Shown here: one piece after another, positions 21,844 through 32,813 of the stretch
How positions within the stretch are numbered: the stretch's first letter is position 1
How the letters are laid out: every line of letters begins with the position of its first letter
Assembly: GCA_012656075.1 (NCBI GenBank)
Contig: JAAKBF010000056.1
Coordinates: 434,001-498,000, forward strand
Length of the DNA stretch: 64,000 bases
Direction: 5' to 3'
Source: Phytophthora hibernalis
Lineage: Eukaryota > Oomycota > Peronosporomycetes > Peronosporales > Peronosporaceae
The notes under the pieces: model-generated
Database searches by the model: none
What the model saw: the letters and a program-made list of their open reading frames with translations, nothing else
What the model was told of the DNA's origin: nothing
Translations under genes and position numbers: made by a program

Positions 21844-23186
21844 CTACTGCACGACCTTGTCCTTGAAGTTCAGGACCAGGCCGAGCGCGTTCATCAGGTC
21901 GCGGCCAATTACCATTGCGTCCGGGCTGTCTTCGATCACCTCAAATCTGTGTGTGATCACAGTATCCGACTTCAATTGTGCTAAACAAAACTGGGCAACC
22001 GTCGAGCCACTGCTGGTGACGGCGCCGTTCATTGTGTCAAAGACAGTTGGCGAAGCGGGGATAAACTTCCTTCCTGCTTGCACGTTAGCCTCGAGCGTCT
22101 CGCGATTGATGATGCTCTTTGAGGTGCCACTGTCGAGAAGAGCTTCAAACTTCTGACCACTGCGGCGGAGTTTCACCGTGATGCGCAGGGGTGCGCTTGT
22201 GGGGCGTTCTTTTCTCTCCACGAGACCAACAAACTTGATTTCTTCGCCCTCACTTGACGATTCGGCACTTGCGTCCGAGTCTGACTCCGACTCTGAGTCC
22301 AAGTCTCAGTGGATGCGCGGGTAGCGCGGCCTTCGTTCGCGGGCCGGCTTTGGCTTTGCTTCCGCGCGCTTGTGTTCCGCCTTCTCTTTGTTTTTGATGG
22401 CGTGGCAGTCGCTTGTGTTATGCTAATCCGTTTTGTGGTACGAGCACCACCGGTCTTGCTTGTCCTGGCGGCGGTTGGATCCTTGGTCCTTTTCGTCTCG
22501 TCTCGGTTCTGGGGCCTTTGGAACTTCGATGTTTCCTTGCGGTTTTCGTGGTTCCGCGTCGAGCTAGGGTTACGGGGAACTTGTCGTCGCTGCTCCGTTT
22601 TGTCGATCCTCGTCAAGTACAGCACGAGCTCATTGAGTCGTTCGTAGACCACTCCGGCGGTTGCCATCTTGTCCTACCAAGCATGTGGCATACCCTGCTT
22701 GAAATAGCGGCATTGTTGCACTTCGGGCACCTCCTCAGCGTCCTCTGGCAGCTCAGCGAACATGCGGACGTTGTCTTTAAGTCTCTGTGAGAACTTCATC
22801 ACCGTCTCGTCACGGCGCTTGGTCATCGTCCACAGCTCGTTGTCCAGGTCTTCACTGAAGTCTGGGGGTACGGACAGCAGGCCGACGGACGTGAAGAACT
22901 GCTCGAAGGTGTGGCCTCCGGATACTGCGTCACGTGCAGCCTCCTCAACCTCGTCCTCGAGGTCGCCTTCTACGAGGGCAACGAGGTTGTGCGCCTTCTG
23001 CTCGTCCGATCAGCCCTTCTTGGGAGCCAAGCTGCGAAATTGTCCACTCCATCGGAGCCAATCACGGGCGCTGCCGCCGCGGAACTTCTTGATCTTGAGT
23101 TTCGCCGTCTCAGCAGGCACGTCGTTGGTTGATGGCGTGGTCACCAGCGTGTACGTAACGTCGTCGTCTTCATTTTTGCGTCCCAT
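21844..23186 (-). pseudogene. Retrotransposon gag-protease region, broken
   Basis: Gag begins at ATG 23186-23184 (MGRKNEDDDVTYTLV) and runs with a TGA where Trp is expected near 23019 and a TAG near 22675. A basic Arg/Lys/Thr-rich stretch and the protease with FEALLDSGTSKSIINR, the DSG active site, follow at about 22160-22110. The segments lie in different frames, so the reading is broken or depends on frameshifting. Confidence 0.7.
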
Positions 23187-23233
23187 GTTAGATGGGTTGG
23201 ATTCTCGGAGTTCCGTGTCCGATTCGGTTCAGA

Positions 23234-23247
23234 TTTGATTAATCAAA
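23234..23247. repeat. Perfect palindrome at the expected primer-binding site
   Basis: TTTGATTAATCAAA lies directly inside the 5' LTR (right side), where a tRNA-complementary site is expected. I see no clear match to a tRNA 3' end. Confidence 0.6.
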
Positions 23248-23522
23248 TGACACGCCCTTGCTAGAGAGGGGCGATCGGGTCCAGGAGTTGCCGTGCTTGA
23301 GAGGGACTTCTGGGTCTTGGAGTAAAAGTGAGAATGAATTGAAAGTGTTAAGGCTACTCCTGCAGTCGTGCTTCTAGAACAGCTTCATCATAGTTCTTAT
23401 CCATTGGCTTTTGGTTGTAACAAGCCGTCTCTTGGGTTGTAAGAAGCCGTCTCTTGCTTGGTCCAGAGATCACGGGAGCTGGAAGGAGTCCTGGCCAGGG
23501 ATCGCGTGAACTGGCCATGTCA
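23248..23522 (-). repeat. Right LTR (5' LTR)
   Basis: 275 bases, direct repeat of 18871-19181 apart from about seven substitutions and the 36-base duplication. Confidence 0.9.
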
Positions 23523-23976
23523 TAGGTCCCAACTCGTAGACAAAGCGGCGAGCAAGGCCTGGACCTTCACCTTTAGCCTCGTCGCCCATGATTCGTAAAA
23601 TCAAACACATGTCGATGCCCACAGTCACGTCGTCTGCTGTCTTGCAGCCCTTCACAGGAGTATCGAAGACAATGTACTGCTTGGTCACGAGTTGTGAGAC
23701 CTGGGTGAAAAGCGAGACGAAATGCATGCCTGGAGGTCACACAGGTGTTTGAGTACCCTCCTGCTTCACATAGTCAACATCCCGTCCTTGATGCTGAACA
23801 AGCGCGTAAGTTCCCTCGGGGACGCGAATATAAGGCTTGATAGGATTTCGACCGGGGTTGCTGATCACCACAGTATTTCCATGGCGACAGGCACCATAAA
23901 GACGGTTAACGCCATCCACGCTCGGCGTACGTACTGCGGTACAAAAGCCGCGTTTGATGTTGTACTGGGAGACCAT
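23523..23976 (-). pseudogene. SPFH/band-7 pseudogene, 5' part
   Basis: Starts at ATG 23976 (MVSQYNIKRGFCTAVRTPS). A TGA at 23736-23734 stands where Trp is expected before PPGMHF, and the same frame continues through TPVKGCKTADDVTVGIDMC to RRFVYELGP, where the LTR retrotransposon begins. Joining across the element with one TAGG brings the reading directly to the 18870 side. Nonsense change plus insertion make this a pseudogene independent of sequencing error. Confidence 0.8.
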
Positions 23977-24150
23977 CGTCGTGTTTGCTACCACAACAGC
24001 CCATTGTGAAGATAAAACCAGACTTGAATGCTTCGCAAGAAATTCGGGAAGGAGAAAAGAAATTCGGCTTTGTTGAGACGGGGCAACTAACGAGCTCGTC
24101 GCAATCTCGTCAGGTCATTCCTCAATTTCGTATCTAAAGAACAACCCACT

Positions 24151-25934
24151 ATGGTCTCTCGCAGAGAAACCCGTACTCGCTACAGCTACCGCGACAATCA
24201 CCTGGTGCAAAAAATGTCAACAAGCCTATCGACGCGATGAAGCATTTCAATGCTCAAGTGACTGTCGGCCAGATTCCTATCGTGCTCGTACATGTACCTG
24301 CAGACCCGACCATCATGACATTCTTCATGAAGATACCATCTGGACTGTACGTCTTCACGAGTATTTCATGTTTTACATAGCTTCTATAAGATTAACAATG
24401 CATTTTGTTGATTGTTTTGTAGGTGGGTGCTCAAGCAGCGGTGGAATGCTCATACTGGCATGATGAAACCAGGATTGAAGATGTTTTGGCCTTCATGGAA
24501 CCGTGTATCTCACGTTGTCACCAAGCAGGCAGTAACTTACACGAATCCTGTGCACGGGTGCCCAGGGCTCGGAAAATAAAATATAAAATTGTACTCGTTT
24601 CTCAGAAAAAATAATACGTAACTGCAATACCGGCGACGGCAATAATACATATTGCAGTTATTGTTTCAATTTTTGGTCGTTTTGGCCTTTGAATGGCGTT
24701 GGTTCCAAATGAGAAAGGTCAAACTACGTAGTACTAATTCATTACAAACGAGAAATCTGCGCGAGCTGTATAATGGAATCATTAAATATGGAAATGAGTC
24801 AGTTGGCATGACAATGGGAACAGATGGTAGTGTACACAAGAACGATTTGGGTTGGAGGACAACAGTTTTTGTAGTAAAAAGGCAATATACTTATTACGGG
24901 GTCAATTTTATATTTTACGGAAAACTTGGTTTGCCAATAATAAGTAATTCCGTCAATATAATACTATAGTTATTTTATTATAATTATTTTTTCCGAGCCC
25001 TGCGGGTGCCCCACGTTATGGTAGATATCGACATTTCCATCAGCTTCCAGATCGGACCCACAGAAAATGATGCCTACACGTTCGTGTACGCATTGGGTGC
25101 TCATCGCTTTGATGAACTTCTTTACAGCCTTACAGAAGAGGCAATTCGGGGTCTTGTGCACTCGGTACGTCACGATCAGGTTCACGACCTGCGAGAGGAA
25201 TTTGCAGTGGGAATGAAGACCGACCTGAACACGAAACTCAAATCCTTCGGCGTCTTTATCCAAAATGTCAAAGTCACCAACGTGGATCTCCCTCAGGATT
25301 TGTCCAGCACTTTAGAGGAGACGACTGCGTTCAAGACGCGCATGGAGGAGCAGGAGAAAAATCACGAAAACCAAATGCGAATTCTGTTGAATCGAGAGAC
25401 GCAGAAGCTCACAGCTTTGGAAAAGAAGAACGACCGTGCGATTCAAAACTTGCAGGCTGAAAGTGTTCGAGCTGCGATTATCCGAGATGAACAACGCACG
25501 AAGGCCGAAGCAACAGCTCAAGTCGAAATTGCTCAGCATTTATCGCAAAATGAAAACAAGATCGAAGCTGCAGAAGGTTTCAAGGCGAACGCCGTCGCCA
25601 GTGCAACTGCAACGACAGTGGAGCGCAAAGCGTTGCCTGCTGTGGAGCTCAGCAACCTGAGAGCCAATTTCGATCGGTTCGTGAATGCTGCCAAAGTCAG
25701 CGCCGAAGCAAGAATTGAAGCTGCGAAAAAGGAGGCAGCCAAGATTCTGGCGAATGCCGAAGCGGAAGGAAATCTGCAGCGTTTCTGACAAGGAAACGCG
25801 GCTTCGATTTCAATGAAAAGAAGATTTCCATGGAGGCAGCTCTACTGGAGACTGTACCGCTGGTTATCAGCGGGAAAAACGGTGACAAACTCCTTCAAGA
25901 CACCATCTTACGGGGAATACAGACAACAAATTGA
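24151..25934 (+). CDS. SPFH/band-7 protein with a MITE in one exon
   Basis: ATG 24151 (MVSRRETRTRYSYRDN). Intron at 24361-24422 (gtattt to ttttgtag). Then WVLKQRWNAHTGMMKPGLK and the SPFH domain (VMVDIDISISFQIGP, SFGVFIQNVKVTNVDLPQD). A coiled coil follows, and the tail KISMEAALLETVPL runs to TGA 25932-25934. A 440-base MITE interrupts the domain at 24563-25002. Remaining frame changes at 24209-24214 (A run), about 25010 (C run) and 25770-25772 (A run) each fit one lost base. Apart from the MITE the gene looks conserved. It probably scaffolds membranes; whether the MITE is spliced out decides if it works. Confidence 0.7.
24563..25002. mobile_element. hAT-type MITE with 8-base target duplication
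   Basis: Terminal inverted repeats CAGGGCTCGGAAAA open and close 440 AT-rich bases without coding capacity. Flanking CGGGTGCC at 24555-24562 and 25003-25010 is an 8-base duplication. CAGGG tips and 8 bases are typical of hAT elements. It lies inside the SPFH coding region. Confidence 0.88.
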
Positions 25935-26084
25935 TCGAAGCAGGACGGTGGATCTGATGACAAACTTTTATTTTGGTTTGATTGAGTTGAAAATGTCTTT
26001 GAATAGCAAACACAACAGTCTACATGCATCTAGACAGGTTCCGGTTCAACCCACATGCGGCACTGCAGTTCTGAGATTTGAAGC

Positions 26085-26100
26085 GTCACTTTCAAACCAA
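26085..26100 (+). promoter_or_regulatory. INR-like site before macro gene 1
   Basis: GCGTCACTTTCAAACC partly matches the oomycete initiator, 28-43 bases before ATG 26128. Weak. Confidence 0.35.
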
Positions 26101-26127
26101 GTCTCCACTTACAATTTGCTGTTCAGC

Positions 26128-27042
26128 ATGACGACGTCTTCATCCTCCAGTCTGGAAGTGTTTGTAGTAGAAGACATTGCCCGCTCCATCCTGTCTTTCC
26201 TGGATTTGTCAAGTTTCGACGCTCTTTTGCACGTGTTTCAAGCCATTCCGGTGCTGCACGACTACCTGCAGGACAGTTCACTGTGGACGGAATTGTCAAT
26301 TTCGCATTTCGGACGAGTCCGAGACCCGGAACTGCGGTTTTTAGCTCTACCAACTCTTGATCGAGGCTGGGAATGGACCGATAGAGAGTCCACATGTGTG
26401 GAGTTGCAGGAATTCTTGCAGTCCAAAGACGAAAAAGCGAAATTCGAGGAATCCGTCAAGATCCTGAAAGGGGACATTGGTCGCATCCACGACATTGACG
26501 GACAACCTCTGGACGGTATCGCGTTTCCTACCAATTCGCACCTTACGAACCACTTTGTGGGAGCAGCTCAGGCTGTTTTCCGTCGAGCAGGTCCGGGACT
26601 GAACGACCACGTGAACGATCCATCGTTTCGAGGTCAACGCCCCACAGGTTCAGCGGTGGTGACTCCGGGCTTTGACGCGGGGGTGAGGAAGCTCATTCAC
26701 TGTGTGGGACCGAGGATCAACATGGGGAACTGCTTTACGCTGCTGGCGGCGACGTACGAGAACGCGATGAGTGCAATTTTGCATGAAGAGCTGACGTGTG
26801 TCGCGATGGCATCCATCTCGACGGGCAGTCTGGGCGTGCCGGGTGAAGACGCAGCTAAAGTGGCACTGCGTACGATCCAGGAGTTTCAGCGTGTGAACCA
26901 CTGGGAGGGAAAAATAGCCATTGTGTGCTATGATGAGGCAGTGCTGGAAGCGTTCACTGAGCGAAAGGAAGCGGTGCTCGAGCACTTCAACGAAAAGCTC
27001 GTCGTGCCCGCGGATTGGCCTTTCGTACGACAGGGACGTTGA
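26128..27042 (+). CDS. F-box-like plus macro-domain protein, copy 1 (intact)
   Basis: 304 residues from ATG 26128 (MTTSSSSSLEVFVVED). The first third has F-box-like helices (IARSILSFLDLSSFDALLHV, SSLWTELSISHFG). A macro domain follows: VKILKGDIGRIHDIDG, GIAFPTNSHL, VIHCVGPR-like (KLIHCVGPRINMGN), MASISTGSLGVP and KIAIVCYDEAVLEAF. Macro domains bind or hydrolyse ADP-ribose. The N-D-N core of classical MacroD (IVNAAN) is replaced by GIAFPTNS, so hydrolysis is uncertain. Copies 2 and 3 lie at 27688-28624 and 60566-61834. No frame break, so this is the reference copy. Confidence 0.8.
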   Translation: MTTSSSSSLEVFVVEDIARSILSFLDLSSFDALLHVFQAIPVLHDYLQDSSLWTELSISHFGRVRDPELRFLALPTLDRGWEWTDRESTCVELQEFLQSKDEKAKFEESVKILKGDIGRIHDIDGQPLDGIAFPTNSHLTNHFVGAAQAVFRRAGPGLNDHVNDPSFRGQRPTGSAVVTPGFDAGVRKLIHCVGPRINMGNCFTLLAATYENAMSAILHEELTCVAMASISTGSLGVPGEDAAKVALRTIQEFQRVNHWEGKIAIVCYDEAVLEAFTERKEAVLEHFNEKLVVPADWPFVRQGR

Positions 27043-27687
27043 TGAGCGGTAGTTGCTGCACGTCGAAGCACCTTTGTTTGGGCTTTTTCGACTTCGAGTA
27101 TGAAGAAGCATCATAATGCTGTGGGAGACCATTTTTTCTTCATTTTTGCGCAACAGATCAATCACTTCTGGCCATTTACTGTTTGGTTTGCAGCATTGTC
27201 GTATATGCCGACATGTAATTTGTTTGTGTGGAGGTGCTTTTGTATCTCTCGGCTTGTAAATCCATGGCGTCCTCTTAGATTGGTCATTCCATAACCTGTT
27301 TCGCTCCTTCCGTTCCTCCACTACGAATAAATTTAAAAAGCATTTATAAGTGAAGTTGCATGGCGGCTGAATTTTGCAAAAGAAATTTTGAGTCATTGGT
27401 AGAGAGTTTATCTAACGACGCAAAAGGATGTCCAGCTTGGTTGTCAAATACGAAGTACTCTGTAAACATTCCACACTGCCCTATAAGTGAATACGCTTGT
27501 CAACCCCGGCTTCAACGGCTAGCTTTATCACCACCGCGCTCGATAGATTCCACTTCGCCACGGCGGTACCAAACTAAAAATACAAACTCATAAAAGTGAG
27601 TGGTCTCCACATCAATTATTTTTCTCGGCAGTAGGATATCGTGCTGGAGGCAAGCTTTGTGTGACGGTGTGGCGTCAACAGAATTCC
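27043..27687. other. Intergenic between convergent macro genes
   Basis: Copies 1 and 2 converge here. No gene or repeat supported. Confidence 0.5.
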
Positions 27688-28624
27688 TTACGAGAGCCAA
27701 CGATCCGCAGAATCACCAACTGGAAACGGTGGAACAACGTTGAAGTCGCTCAGCACGGCAGCTTTTTCGTTCCTGAACGCTTGAAGAACCTGCACGTCGT
27801 TGCAAACGATCGACAGTTTGCCGTGCCAGTGGTCTCTGATAAGAAACTTTTGGATCGTGCGCAGGGCCACTCGGGCCCTTTCACGCATGGAACTCCTAGA
27901 TTACCCGTGGAGACGGACACCATAGCAACGCACTGAAGCTCTTCACGCAGCGCTGCGTCCATTGCGTGTTCGTAAGTGCGAGCCAGCAGCTCGTAGCAAT
28001 CCGCCATCACGATACTAGGACCTGCACAGTGGATCAGCTTGTCAACCCCGGCTTCGAAGGCCGGGGTAACAATGGCAGATCCCACTGACAGCCATTCAGA
28101 CCCATTGGGGAATCCATCACGAAAGGAGCGATCTCTCACAAATTTGTCAAGACCGCGACCCGCACGACGAAAGACCGCACCAGCAGCTCCGATACGAGGG
28201 TTCATCAGCGACGAGCCGGTTGGGAATGCGATCCCGTCCAAAGGTGTGCCGTCGATGTTGTCAATGGTTAGGATATCACTTTCTATGACTGTCACTGTCT
28301 CGTTGAAGCTCGCTTGGTCATCCGCAGATTGCAGAAATTGTTGGAGCTCAGTGCACGTTTGTTCACGACTGGTCCAATCCCAGTTGCGGCCTCGAGTGGA
28401 GCCGCCATCGAGCTGCAGCTCCGGGTCTCGTAGGCCGCCGAAACGAAGTTTTGTCACAGCGAGGCATCTTGCAGATAATGCAGAAGCTCCGACATCGCTC
28501 GGAGAACGCTCAGCAAAACGTCAAAACTTGACAGATCCAGATAGAAGAAAATGGAGTGAGCAATTCCCTCCACAGCCCAAATGTCCCTCCCTGTCGATAG
28601 GTATGTGGAAATGGTGTCGGCCAT
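27688..28624 (-). CDS. F-box-like plus macro-domain protein, copy 2
   Basis: ATG 28624-28622 opens MADTISTYLSTGRDIW. F-box-like helices (FYLDLSSFDVLLSVLRAM) and the macro domain (VIESDILTIDNIDGTPLDG, KLIHCAGPSIVMAD, VSVSTGNLGVP, KLSIVCNDVQVLQAF) align with copy 1. The frame changes at 28455 (a G short in CTGTGG) and at 27889-27890 (CC), each one lost base. Relative to copy 1 it lies tail to tail, so the pair arose by inverted duplication. A good INR/FPR site precedes it. Likely expressed and functional if the shifts are errors. Confidence 0.75.
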
Positions 28625-28659
28625 CGGTCTGTAAAGTCAACGCGTTGTGCGCAAGTGTG

Positions 28660-28675
28660 AATTTGATAAATGAGC
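28660..28675 (-). promoter_or_regulatory. Oomycete INR/FPR core promoter of macro gene 2
   Basis: GCTCATTTATCAAATT on the minus strand, 36-51 bases before ATG 28624, matches the consensus at all but one position. Confidence 0.75.
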
Positions 28676-29640
28676 TGTCGACTGAGAGCAAGAGCTGCTG
28701 GGTGCAAGATGAGAACCCGTCGATCCGGAAATTGAACCAACGGACCTTCACTCTTTTCTACTTGCTGTACATTATCACAACGGATTAGACCGAGTGCAAC
28801 GCACTTGTACGGTGCTACCCTCGTTATGTGCACCTTGATAATCCAATACCCCGGCATATTCGTTTAGCAGTGGTAAAGCTTGGATTGTACAGCACTGCAC
28901 TACGACTCTGGTCCGGAAAATAATTATTAATAACCGTTCTGATATTGGGCCGTAACTTTTAATCCGAATTCACACCTTGCACAAACTCCATCAGAAGCAC
29001 CGTTGTCTAAGCTACTTTTCAAGCGTTTTTGCGTTGACAACAGCCTGTTTTTAGGGTTTATAATCTTCCTTACATATGATACGTTTTTGAAGGTGATAAG
29101 TTTTTTCGCAGCTCTATCAATTTTTGAGCGGTTTTTGTGCGACTAAGGCATGAATAGATTTGAAGTGTGCCCGACTATGATTCCGAGTTGCCAGTGTACC
29201 ATCTTTAGCTCAACAACAAACAGTTTCGGGCCACCAGCAACCTTCAAAAGACGAGAGCAACCTCAACTGTGGGAAACTGATCAGTGGTAACCACATTTCC
29301 TGTCGCCAGCAACTTTCCTAGGTTTTTATTTCCCTGTGCATAGACTCGTACTCATGATACAATGGGGTCATCATTTGTGTCGTCCACATGCCAGCACCGG
29401 CATTTACCTGTAAAGTTACCAACGAGGGTAAGCAGCCTCCGCATACAGGTAATTTCGCGCGTCGCCAAGGAACAAGAAGGCTAGTAGAGCCTCCGACACG
29501 AGCGCGTTCTGGAGGTTTGTTTGGTGCTGATCGTATGAGTCGTTTTGAAGTCCTACTTCCAGCCTGAATCCTGCGGTAATACATTGAATCGAGGACGATT
29601 TAGTACCTGAAGATACGCCGTCAAAGTACTCACGCTGGTA
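28676..29640. other. Intergenic / repeat margin
   Basis: No gene supported. It leads into MULE remains. Confidence 0.4.
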
Positions 29641-31700
29641 CGTATGATGCCATCTAAACAGAGCTGGACAAATTTGGCCGAATTTAGAGCAGAAGGAGAG
29701 GTCACGAAGTTTCGCAGTAAAAAGTTTTGCTGCTCTGCTGTTTTTTGGGTGAGGACGCGCTGGTGTGTGATTTGTCTTGGATACCACGAGATGGTTGAGC
29801 GTCGCCTACGGTGTAGAAGTCCGAACTGCCAAGAAGAGACCAGACCACAAAAGTGCAATGTGTGTTATCTGGAAGATTCATAAATACACAACGTATTCGC
29901 GCTGGGTCATTCACAGTAATGGCAAGTTGCATTCCCGTGGGGGCACGGAGTGTTCACAGAAACCACGATCGAAGGTGACACCAGAGATGCGTGAATACAT
30001 TCAACGAATGGATGAAGGTGTTGTTCCACCCCGTCTTATCCGGACCAACATTCTGCGTGCTCCTGAAATACCAACTCCCGTGTTGGGGTTTTCAACATGC
30101 ACTCAAGTCTTGCGAAACGTGAAATTCAACCGTTGGATACAAGGAACGAAAACATCAATCTTAAGGGTGAAGCAACTAATGAATCTGAAAGCGTTCGTCT
30201 CTGGTATTGACCCGGGCACTGTTTTCGTGTTTGGAAACCGTAAGGATGACGATGGTGTTCCATTTGTTGGGAATGGTGAAGACGAAGAACCATTAATGCT
30301 AGGTATTACGAGTCTGAAGCTAATGCAGAATGTTGTTGCGCGTCAAGATCGTGCGTTTTTCATAATGTTTCACCTGAACGCAGTGATCACATGTGGGTTT
30401 ACCGATCGCGCCCGCAGCTATCCTCTTGCCGCTTTATCCATCGTAAGTTAACGAATGCAAAACGAGTACAATCAGGCGATTGGGTCGTTTGCTAGAGTTT
30501 TCCGTGAGCAAATGAACTTATCGCTACGAATCGAAGCTGTCATGGGAAACGCAGAAGCTGCCCGACTGAATGGTCTTCGCGAAATAAGAGAGTTTTCGAG
30601 CTGCAGCTATCTCATGTGCTTTTTCCACGTGCTTTACAACGTTCGCAAGCGAGTACGTTTTCTTCCTGACAGCGTACGTGCTGCTGTATATCGAGGCATT
30701 CTAGATATGCATTACACGCTCGACCACGAACACTTTCTGAAGGAGTGGTGTCGAGTGTGTCAAGACTGGCAGCATTATGGAACATTGAACGACTTTATCA
30801 CATATTTTGACTCACAGTGGATACAAAGCTGATTCTGGGAATGGCAAATTTATCACTCACCTGGCGGGTACGCCACCACTAACAATCCGTGCGAAGTGTT
30901 CAATGCAAGTATCAAACGTTATACACTTCGAAAAGCGTTAGATACCCGACGTCTTATCCTAAAGCTGCTGACGATAGCTAATGACTACTCGGTTTGTGTC
31001 GTCGTCCGCGTCTATTCCGCCACCCCAAGAAGCAAAACGATTGCCACGTACCCTGGTCACGACGAACAGGGTAGCGGATTTCGCTACGAATGAGGGACCA
31101 ACGGTTCGTGTGTTATATCTTGGTGATGAAGCCTTTGAAGCATTGAACGCTCAAGGAATATCCGGATTGTTGGAAGCAAAGATATCCGATACATCAACTA
31201 GTTTCGTGATGTGCTCGCCGGGGTGCTTAACGGACAAAGAGAATACGAGTGCTGCCAAATTTTATCGATCTACAATTAAATAGGATGTTCGCAGGGCTCA
31301 CCACATTGGAATACCGCTACAAGGGTGGGTGGTCCACCTGAACGCATCACAGTGTTCGTGCTTCTATTACAAAAACTCCTTACATCATCTGCGGAAGAGC
31401 TGCATATGGTATTAGCGTGCTCGGGGGAATGGATACAACCTCAAATTTAAGGGTCGACGGGTGCGCAACAACAAAATCCAGAATAATCTAGCTTCCGCGC
31501 TTTTAATGACCTCGCCGCCTCCTCCACTACCCAACGCGTACACCACCAACGCATACGGATCCCAGACAATAGCAAGAAATGTTTGGTGTCCACATCAGGA
31601 CATTCCTGCCCACGTATTCGATGATGTGGGGCATTTCCAACGGTAAGCGACTATGGTTTCGATGACTTGTATAGAAGAGAGTACCCCTTTTGAAGTTGGA
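29640..31700 (+). mobile_element. Degenerate MULE (Mutator-like) transposase
   Basis: Fragments in several frames keep one order. A Cys-containing N-terminal module (MVERRLRCRSPNCQ, CNVCYLED) lies at about 29790-29880, CGFTDRARSYPLAALSIVS near 30420, YNQAIGSFARVFREQMNLS and EAVMGNAEAARLNGLRE at 30460-30590, FFHVLYNVRKRV near 30630, and ATTNNPCEVFNASIKRYTLR near 30875. This is the layout of MULE-type transposases. Stops and shifts (30450, 30830) show it is dead. I could not locate terminal inverted repeats with confidence. Confidence 0.65.
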
Positions 31701-32730
31701 TACCTAGTTCCAGTGCCCGACGATGTCCGACTGTTGGATATGTTAGTGCAGTCAACCTCCACCACGTTTCCACAGCATTATCAGGAGAATGCGTAGCTAG
31801 TGCAACAAAATCAGGTCCTATGGCACGCTTCATCCTCACTCGACAACACAGATGCTGACATCATCGGGCGCCGCACAGTAGTTAACTGCGCCAACGGAAT
31901 ATGTCCCGATACGTCGTGCGTTGGTAGACCACCGCTAGCTTCGCATGCTTTAGATATTCAATTTTGCTGCGATAATGTCCATTGCGTGAGCGGTGAGCCC
32001 GAATGTTAATGATAATTGAGGCAAATTTGATACATTCAACAAAGATCAGTCATACTTTGGTTTCTTATTTTCATCAGAATATGTGCTACGCAATTCGGTC
32101 GCGGTTGCTCAACCTTGCAAACGATAACGACTATGATTATAGTTTTATAATTTAAGGTAGCTTGTAACTGTCTCCGCCTGCAGTCGTTGCGGCTAGCAAA
32201 ACCAGCCTTGTACTTGGACAGGTTGGACTCGAAAACGTACCAGTAGATATGTGTCACCTGAAGAATCGCAACTGAGACCGCGATAGTCCTCACTGATCGA
32301 GTCACGATCTGTCTGCTTGAGTGTGGTTGTCGAATGGAGGGCTGGCATAAGATGCATGCATACAAACACCCTTGGTATAGGCAATTCTCTCTCGGTACCA
32401 TCAAAATGCAATTACATGATAATGTTACTACCACCCTCGGTTGCCGACCATGCTGCTATAGCATTCCATCATGCAGCTCATAGAACTTGCACTCCCTACT
32501 TATCTTAGACGTCTAACAAATGCCCTACGAAACACGTGAGATCGTGATGGCCTCAGCCAACTGGGGCGATTCCGACATAATGTAACTGGTCGCTTTATTG
32601 CCATCGTGTTGCGGGTGATCCCGAAATGGAGTCCACCAATATAATCAGTCAGTTTGAGGATAAAGCAGTCATGCGGAACAACGAGGCTCGCTAATTTTGT
32701 CGGCCTCGACGTTATCTCGTTTGAATGCAG
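31701..32730. other. Gene-free stretch
   Basis: No supported gene. Possibly the tail of the MULE remnant. Confidence 0.35.
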
Positions 32731-32813
32731 CTTAAGTGAACCGGTCGAGTTACCTTGAATACAAATGACCAGCGAGTTATCTTGCATACATATGCTGGCT
32801 AATTCGACCGGTC
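32731..32813. repeat. Imperfect palindrome
   Basis: cttaagtgaaccggtcgagt on the left pairs with attcgaccggtccaacttaag on the right around about 45 loop bases. A short frame opening MDKKRRWLQTTEADRVKSLK begins at 32917. Confidence 0.5.

Larger units (their letters stand above)
18871..23522 (-). mobile_element. Gypsy-type LTR retrotransposon inserted in an SPFH gene
   Basis: 4652 bases with direct LTRs, TG...CA ends (TGACA/TGTCA inverted tips) and a 4-base TAGG duplication. On the minus strand, gag starts at about 23186, the DSG protease lies near 22140, reverse transcriptase with YLDD at 21733-20534, RNase H (DVYADASGTQLGG), then integrase. The order protease, RT, RNase H, integrase places it in Ty3/Gypsy. 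The two LTRs differ at about seven of 275 positions, so the insertion is not fresh. Stops in gag (TGA after KKG near 23019, TAG near 22675) and frame changes mean it is probably not autonomous now. Confidence 0.92.
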
